The notes beneath the pieces were generated by a model. The model was given only the letters and a program-made list of their open reading frames with translations, searched no databases and had not been told where the DNA came from. Shown one piece after another: positions 7,596 through 11,563 of a stretch of DNA of 11,563 bases. The first letter of the stretch is position 1. Each line of letters starts with the position of its first letter. Where the stretch lies: contig JAATGX010000039.1 in NCBI GenBank assembly GCA_015688915.1, positions 1 through 11,563 on the forward strand. The letters are read 5' to 3'. Both the position numbers and the translations under genes were made by a program. Source of the DNA: Desulfuromonadales bacterium. GTDB taxonomy: Bacteria > Desulfobacterota > Desulfuromonadia > Geobacterales > Pseudopelobacteraceae.

Positions 7596-8171
7596 TTGAA
7601 AAAAGAATCCATACTCATTGCAGTAGTAGCCCTGGTGGTCGGTTTCCTGGGAGGTTATCTCATCGGCACCATGAGCACGACCGGCAATGCCCCGCTGGAA
7701 GCCCCCGGCATTCCGCCGGGCTCCGGTTCACCCACCGACTATTCCCGGCGCATCACCGAAGGGGAGAAGATCGTTGCCCGCGAACCCAGGAACCTGAATG
7801 CCTGGATCTCGCTGGGGAACGATTATTTCGACACCGAGCAGGCCCAGAAGGCCATCAACGCCTACGGCAAGGCCCTGGAAATCCAGCCCAACAATCCCAA
7901 CGTCCTGACCGACCAGGGGGTCATGTTCCGCAAGATCGGGTGGTACGACAAGGCCATTGCCAATTTCGAAAAGGCCCAGAAGATCGAGCCCAATCATCTG
8001 CAAAGCCTGTACAACATGGGCATTGTCTACGCCACGGACCTGAAACAGCCGGACAAGGCCGTTACCGTCTGGAACCAGTATCTCAAGCTTGATCCCGGCA
8101 GCGCCACGGCCGTGCAGATCAAGGGGATGCTGGACAGGCTGGGACCGGGCACGCAGCCGGCCGTGAAGTAA
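7596..8171 (+). CDS. Membrane-anchored TPR-repeat protein closing the Sec operon
   Basis: A 191-residue protein with a short basic N-terminus and a single hydrophobic helix (about 6-25), then a proline/glycine/serine-rich linker (26-50). Three tetratricopeptide repeats follow at about 68-101, 102-135 and 136-169, each with recognisable pattern residues such as AWISLGNDYFDTEQAQKAI and LYNMGIVYATDLKQPDKAV. The positive residues before the helix predict the TPR domain on the periplasmic side. TPR domains bind proteins or peptides; the partner here is not shown by sequence. The start is a TTG backed by AAGGAG (7582-7587) 8 bases upstream. It is the last gene before a strong terminator, in line with secD and secF, so a role linked to export or envelope assembly is inferred from context only. 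The alternative is a general envelope scaffold such as those of the CcmI/NrfG type. Confidence 0.87.
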   Translation: MKKESILIAVVALVVGFLGGYLIGTMSTTGNAPLEAPGIPPGSGSPTDYSRRITEGEKIVAREPRNLNAWISLGNDYFDTEQAQKAINAYGKALEIQPNNPNVLTDQGVMFRKIGWYDKAIANFEKAQKIEPNHLQSLYNMGIVYATDLKQPDKAVTVWNQYLKLDPGSATAVQIKGMLDRLGPGTQPAVK

Positions 8172-8174
8172 GGG

Positions 8175-8205
8175 AAAATCCCCCGCATGTCGGGGGATTT
8201 TTTTT
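8175..8205 (+). terminator. Intrinsic (rho-independent) terminator after the TPR gene
   Basis: AAAATCCCCCG (8175-8185) pairs with CGGGGGATTTT (8191-8201) around a 5-base loop CATGT, giving an 11-bp stem. The T run continues to 8205, eight Ts in all. It begins 4 bases after the TPR stop codon and ends before recJ, so it marks the end of the spoIID-like to TPR operon. Confidence 0.93.
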
Positions 8206-8235
8206 AGCTCGTGCAGGGCGTGTGATGATTTTTGT

Positions 8236-8239
8236 GAGG
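8236..8239 (+). promoter_or_regulatory. Ribosome binding site supporting the recJ start at 8249
   Basis: GAGG lies 9 bases before ATG 8249. Two other in-frame starts, GTG 8222 and ATG 8225, lie further upstream with an AGGG (8215-8218) 3 to 6 bases before them. The downstream ATG is preferred because it yields the MLKKWEL-type N-terminus expected for RecJ. Confidence 0.45.
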
Positions 8240-8248
8240 ACGGGCGGC

Positions 8249-9955
8249 ATGTTGAAAAAGTGGGAATTGCGAATACCGGATGGAGACAAAGCCACCGACA
8301 TGGCCGGGAGTGCCGCGCTGCATCCCCTGATCGGGCGGATTCTTGCGGCCAGAGGTCTTGTCACGCCTGAAGAGGTCAGCCGGTTCCTGGCCCCCTCCCT
8401 TGCCGCGCTGCATGACCCGCATCTCTTACAGGGCATGGCGGCGGCGGTGGACCGGATCGAAAGGGCACGGCGCAACCGGGAAATGGTCTGCATCTACGGC
8501 GACTACGACGTGGACGGCATCACCGGCACGGCCCTTCTAGTCTCCTTTTTCCGGGCAGCCGGCATGGAGTGCCGCTACTTCATCCCCAACCGCTTCGAGG
8601 ACGGCTACGGCCTCAACGTGGATGCCATCGAACAGATCATCACCCTTGGCGCCGGCCTGATCGTATCGGTGGACTGCGGCATCACGGCGGTCCAGGAGGC
8701 GCTGTTCTGCCGGGAACACGGCATTGACCTGATCATCGTCGATCACCATGCGCCGAGCGCGACGATTCCGGATGCCTGTGCCGTGCTGAATCCGCTGCAA
8801 CCGGGATGCAACTACCCGTTCAAGTCCCTGGCCGGCGTCGGTGTTGCCTTCAACCTGCTGATCGCCCTGCGGGCGGCGTTGCGTGGCCAAGGGGCATTCG
8901 GAGGGGAGGGCGAGCCGGACCTGCGCCAGTGGCTCGACCTGGTGGCCCTGGGCACGATTGCCGATGTGGTGCCGCTGACCGGCCAGAACCGCATCTATGC
9001 ATTTCACGGTCTCAAACAGCTCTCCTGTTCCGCGAAACCGGGTATCCAGGCGCTGAAGCGGGTCGCCGGCATCACGGGCAACGTGAGCTGCGGCCAGGTC
9101 GGCTTCCGGCTGGGGCCGCGCCTCAATGCCGCCGGACGCATGGAAAGCGCTGTCCCCGGGGTGGAGTTGCTGTTGAGCGGGAACCCGGATGAGGCCGCCG
9201 CCATCGCCGCAGAACTGGATGCCGCCAATGCGGAGCGGCAGGCCGTGGAACGGCGCATCTTCGACGAGGCGGTCACCATGGTCGAGTCCGGCGGCGATTA
9301 TCCGCGACTCCGGAGCATCGTCCTGGCCTCCGAATCCTGGCATCAGGGGGTGGTCGGCATCGTTGCCTCCCGCCTGGTGGAGCGGTATCATCGGCCGACA
9401 ATCCTGATCGCCCTTGGCGAGGACGGCAGCGCCAAGGGTTCCGGCCGCAGCATCCCCGGCTTTCACCTGCTGGACGCCCTTGCCCCCTGCGCACCGCATC
9501 TGGAGCGTTTCGGCGGGCATCGCTACGCCGTCGGGGTCGGCCTCCGGGCGGAGAACGTGGCCCTGTTTCGCGCGTCCTTCGAGGCCGAGGCCGCGCGTCT
9601 CCTGTCCGACAGCGATCTCGTACCGCGCCTTGAGGTTGACGTGGATGTGCAACCGGAGGATATTACCCAAGAGTTGGCCCTGGAATTGAAGCGATTGGAG
9701 CCGTTTGGCGCCGGCAACCCGGAGCCGGTGCTCGTGCTGCGCAGGATGAACGTGGTGGAGCGGCGCACGGTGGGCGACGGGCATCTGCGCCTGCGCCTGT
9801 CGCGGGATGGTTTCACCTTCACCGCCATCGCCTTCCGCATGGCGGCTTCGGAGCCATGTGACATGGTGGATGTGGCCTTTTTCCCGGAGATGAACGAATG
9901 GAACGGCAGCACAACCCTGCAACTGCGGGTGAAGGACCTGCGCCCGGCGGAGTAA
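8249..9955 (+). CDS. recJ: Single-stranded-DNA-specific exonuclease RecJ
   Basis: RecJ degrades single-stranded DNA 5' to 3' and acts in RecF-pathway recombination, mismatch repair and base excision repair. With the start at 8249 it is 568 residues, the typical size. The DHH phosphoesterase motifs are intact: GDYDVDG (84-90, metal ligands D85, D87, D89), VSVDCG with D142, and VDHHAP with D165-H166-H167. Also present are YPFKSLAGVGVAF, LDLVALGTIADVVPL and RLGPRLNAAGRM. The DHHA1 part has GSGRSIPGF and FGGHRYAVG (H424); the C-terminal about 110 residues correspond to the OB-like domain, including LEPFGAGNPEPV. The upstream in-frame start at 8222 would add 9 residues and cannot be excluded. The gene begins about 44 bases after the terminator, so it needs its own promoter or read-through. 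The cation transporter gene follows after 3 bp. Confidence 0.96.
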   Translation: MLKKWELRIPDGDKATDMAGSAALHPLIGRILAARGLVTPEEVSRFLAPSLAALHDPHLLQGMAAAVDRIERARRNREMVCIYGDYDVDGITGTALLVSFFRAAGMECRYFIPNRFEDGYGLNVDAIEQIITLGAGLIVSVDCGITAVQEALFCREHGIDLIIVDHHAPSATIPDACAVLNPLQPGCNYPFKSLAGVGVAFNLLIALRAALRGQGAFGGEGEPDLRQWLDLVALGTIADVVPLTGQNRIYAFHGLKQLSCSAKPGIQALKRVAGITGNVSCGQVGFRLGPRLNAAGRMESAVPGVELLLSGNPDEAAAIAAELDAANAERQAVERRIFDEAVTMVESGGDYPRLRSIVLASESWHQGVVGIVASRLVERYHRPTILIALGEDGSAKGSGRSIPGFHLLDALAPCAPHLERFGGHRYAVGVGLRAENVALFRASFEAEAARLLSDSDLVPRLEVDVDVQPEDITQELALELKRLEPFGAGNPEPVLVLRRMNVVERRTVGDGHLRLRLSRDGFTFTAIAFRMAASEPCDMVDVAFFPEMNEWNGSTTLQLRVKDLRPAE

Positions 9956-9958
9956 TCG

Positions 9959-10858
9959 ATGCAGCGTAACGAGCGTTTCGACAGTGCGGAACGGATTATC
10001 TGGATCGGCTTCTGGGTCAATGCCCTGCTGATGATCTTCAAGCTGGGAGCCGGTTACTGGGGCCGCTCGGATGCCGTATTCGCCGACGGCATCGAGAGCG
10101 CCTGCGACTTCGTGGCCATCTTCTCCACCATTGTTGCGCTCAAGCTGGGCCGGAAACCGTTCGACGAAAAGCATCCCTACGGCCATGGCCGGGCCGAGAG
10201 CCTGTCCGCCATCCTGGTTTCCCTGATCATTGTCGCCACCGGCATCTGGATCCTGATGGACTCGGTCCGCTCCATCATGGACCGCGCATTCAAGTCACCC
10301 GGCCTGATTGCCGTTGCAGCCGCGTTTATAACCATTCTGATCAAGGAATGGCTCTTTCGCTTTACCTTCAGGACCGGAACGCGCCTGGCAAGCCCGGCCC
10401 TGCTGGCCACCGCCAAGGATCACCGCAAGGACGCGATCACCTCCATCTCGACCCTGGCGGGCGTCATCGGCGCCTCTTTCGGGTTTGGCTTCATGGATCC
10501 CCTGGCCGCCGGCCTGACCTCCCTCTTTATCCTCCATATCGGTTACCAGACCTTCCGGGACGCGGCCCACGACCTGATGGACGGCAGCGCGCCGCCGGAC
10601 TTCATCACCGAGGTGACGCGCCTGGCCGAGGAGGTCGAGCGGGTGGAGCATGTCCATGATATCCGCGCCCGCCGGTCGGGGCAGTACATGATCATTGACC
10701 TCAAGCTGGACATGGACCCGGCCATGACAGTCAAGGATTCCCACGATATCGCCACCCGGGTGAAAAAACTGATCTTCGATGGTTTTCCCAATGTGGGGGA
10801 TGTGATGATCCACATCAACCCCCATGACGAGGAACACGAGGACCTGATCAGGCTGTGA
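9959..10858 (+). CDS. Cation diffusion facilitator (CDF) family metal-ion transporter
   Basis: CDF proteins export divalent metals (Zn, Fe, Mn, Co or Cd) from the cytoplasm in exchange for protons. The 299-residue protein has the family's hydrophobic N-terminal two thirds, with FADGIESACDF in TM2 (D43, E46, D50), HPYGHGRAESL (72-82), and KDHRKDAITS in TM5 (D154, H155, D158). The cytoplasmic C-terminal domain carries VEHVHDIRARRSGQYMI and DVMIHINPHDE, matching the FieF/YiiP-type domain. At the TM2 position where zinc exporters usually have His there is E46. In TM5 the pair is Asp-x-x-x-Asp (D154/D158) rather than His-x-x-x-Asp. This acidic site recalls manganese or iron CDFs, but the substrate cannot be assigned. 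A CGGAG (9948-9952) precedes the ATG, and the 3-bp gap from recJ suggests translational coupling. Confidence 0.93.
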   Translation: MQRNERFDSAERIIWIGFWVNALLMIFKLGAGYWGRSDAVFADGIESACDFVAIFSTIVALKLGRKPFDEKHPYGHGRAESLSAILVSLIIVATGIWILMDSVRSIMDRAFKSPGLIAVAAAFITILIKEWLFRFTFRTGTRLASPALLATAKDHRKDAITSISTLAGVIGASFGFGFMDPLAAGLTSLFILHIGYQTFRDAAHDLMDGSAPPDFITEVTRLAEEVERVEHVHDIRARRSGQYMIIDLKLDMDPAMTVKDSHDIATRVKKLIFDGFPNVGDVMIHINPHDEEHEDLIRL

Positions 10859-10888
10859 TTCAAATTGCCTTAGTTGGCCTTCGCCGTT

Positions 10889-11389
10889 TCAAAGCAGGAT
10901 CGCCCCCTCGAGCCGCAGCAACGCCTGTTTCTTGTCCACCCCACCCGCATAGCCGGTCAGACTTCCGTCAGCGCCCACGACCCTGTGGCAGGGAATCAGG
11001 ATGGAAATGGGATTATGCCCGACGGCGCCGCCCACGGCCTGTCCGGACATGGACGCCAGCCCCTCGCTACGGGCGATCTCCCGGGCGATTTCGCCATAGG
11101 TGGTCGTCCGCCCGAAGGGGATTTTCAACAGGATATCCCACACGTTTTTCCGGAACAGCGACCCGTGCGGGGCGAGCGGGATGTCGCAACCAGGGTCCGC
11201 TCCGGCGAAATAACGGGAAAGATGGGCCCGCAGGGCCGTGAAAACGGGATGATCGGGCTCTTGGACCCATGTGGCCGTTGCGGAGGGGTAGTATTTCTGG
11301 CCAATGAACCACAATCCGGTGAGCGCCCCCTGTTCGGCGGTTGCCGTCATGGCTCCCAGCGGGGTTTCGATGGTGCAGGTGTGTATCAT
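10889..11389 (-). CDS. ogt: Methylated-DNA--[protein]-cysteine S-methyltransferase (O6-alkylguanine repair)
   Basis: This is a suicide enzyme that moves the alkyl group from O6-methylguanine in DNA to its own cysteine. The protein is 166 residues from the ATG at 11389. IPFGRTTTYGEIA (90-102) forms part of the DNA-binding helix-turn-helix, followed by SGQAVGGAVGHNP (115-127) and the active site IPCHRVVG with C134. GYAGGVDKKQALLRLEG closes the domain. The 11389 start is chosen because a strong AAAGGAG (11399-11405) lies 9 bases upstream; a longer reading from 11440 would add 17 residues overlapping the upstream gene. Position Q117 corresponds to the arginine finger of human MGMT, so Gln replaces Arg. 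The upstream gene, ending at 11395, is an AlkA-type glycosylase, so the two form an alkylation-repair operon. It is convergent with the CDF gene, 30 bp apart. The symbol ogt is given by function; the true orthology is not tested. Confidence 0.94.
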   Translation of the reverse strand: MIHTCTIETPLGAMTATAEQGALTGLWFIGQKYYPSATATWVQEPDHPVFTALRAHLSRYFAGADPGCDIPLAPHGSLFRKNVWDILLKIPFGRTTTYGEIAREIARSEGLASMSGQAVGGAVGHNPISILIPCHRVVGADGSLTGYAGGVDKKQALLRLEGAILL

Positions 11390-11394
11390 GGTGA

Positions 11395-11562
11395 TCAACT
11401 CCTTTGTGGGGTGGTGAGCCCATTTTCGAGAGAATTCCACAGGGTGATGGTTGCGTAGGAACGCCAGGGTCTCCAGGCATGCGCCAGGGTCAGCATCTCT
11501 TCCGGCGACATCCCGGCCAGGGCCTTTTTCAGGCCGTAGTCCGTATGGGGGAAGGCATCCGG
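11395..11562 (-). CDS. alkA: C-terminal end of AlkA-type DNA-3-methyladenine glycosylase, partial
   Basis: On the minus strand a reading frame enters from the right edge and runs 55 codons to a TGA at 11397-11395. It begins with PDAFPHTDYGLKKAL, continues with MSPEEMLTLAHAW, and ends with RPWRSYATITLWN and a short tail. The PDAFP...D.GL block and the AWRPWRSYA block are hallmarks of the C-terminus of AlkA and of the glycosylase part of Ada-AlkA fusions, which excise 3-methyladenine and related bases. The catalytic HhH motif and any Ada domain lie outside the window. The stop lies between the Shine-Dalgarno (11399-11405) and the start (11389) of the methyltransferase gene, implying coupled translation. 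The frame is too short to appear in simple ORF scans. Confidence 0.8.
   Translation of the reverse strand, partial: PDAFPHTDYGLKKALAGMSPEEMLTLAHAWRPWRSYATITLWNSLENGLTTPQRS
11399..11405 (-). promoter_or_regulatory. Shine-Dalgarno of the methyltransferase gene, inside the end of the upstream alkA-like gene
   Basis: AAAGGAG on the minus strand is 9 bases before the ATG at 11389 and lies in the last codons of the glycosylase gene. It decides the start at 11389 over the upstream in-frame ATG at 11440. Confidence 0.7.
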
Positions 11563-11563
11563 C

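Noticed and set aside
8537..10186. A 549-codon minus-strand open frame across recJ and the start of the CDF gene
   Set aside because: Shadow of two well-supported plus-strand genes; no family features.
10859..10888. Possible bidirectional terminator between the convergent CDF and methyltransferase genes
   Set aside because: I found no stem with a T run in the 30 bases; termination may be Rho-dependent or lie within the genes.
10855..11458. Plus-strand open frames of 128 and 194 codons opposite the methyltransferase gene
   Set aside because: They mirror the methyltransferase gene with its intact PCHR active site and show no motifs.

Overview
The window reads as a chromosomal segment of a high-GC, diderm, anaerobic-type bacterium. 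It most resembles Geobacter and its relatives (Desulfuromonadota). This is an inference from three things: a c-type-heme-bearing membrane sensor, a SpoIID-like protein placed ahead of queA, and the queA-tgt-yajC-secD-secF gene order. No mobile element, CRISPR array, rRNA or tRNA gene was seen, and coding density is high.

Region 1 (1-1101, minus strand): the N-terminal 367 codons of a membrane-anchored sensor. It has two transmembrane segments around a periplasmic domain with one CxxCH heme-c site, then a HAMP-like linker and helical/GAF-like cytoplasmic sequence. The output domain lies beyond the left edge. A 241-bp divergent intergenic region (1102-1342) carries a likely promoter for the next operon.

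Region 2 (1343-8205, plus strand): seven closely spaced genes that look like one operon, ending at a strong intrinsic terminator. In order they are a SpoIID/LytB-type peptidoglycan protein, queA, tgt, yajC, secD, secF and a membrane-anchored TPR protein. QueA and Tgt both belong to queuosine modification of tRNA. YajC, SecD and SecF form the accessory complex of the Sec translocon. The SpoIID and TPR proteins are predicted to lie in or face the cell envelope.

Region 3 (about 8222-10858, plus strand): recJ (single-strand 5'-3' exonuclease), followed after 3 bp by a cation diffusion facilitator (CDF) transporter.

Region 4 (10889-11563, minus strand, convergent with region 3): an alkylation-repair pair. 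The C-terminal end of an AlkA-type 3-methyladenine DNA glycosylase enters from the right edge and is followed by an O6-methylguanine-DNA methyltransferase. The glycosylase stop codon lies just after the Shine-Dalgarno of the methyltransferase.

Most of the window is conserved housekeeping sequence. I found no convincing new multi-gene system. The best leads are the partial heme-c sensor, the uncharacterised TPR protein closing the Sec operon, the SpoIID-like protein opening it, and the acidic metal-site residues of the CDF transporter.
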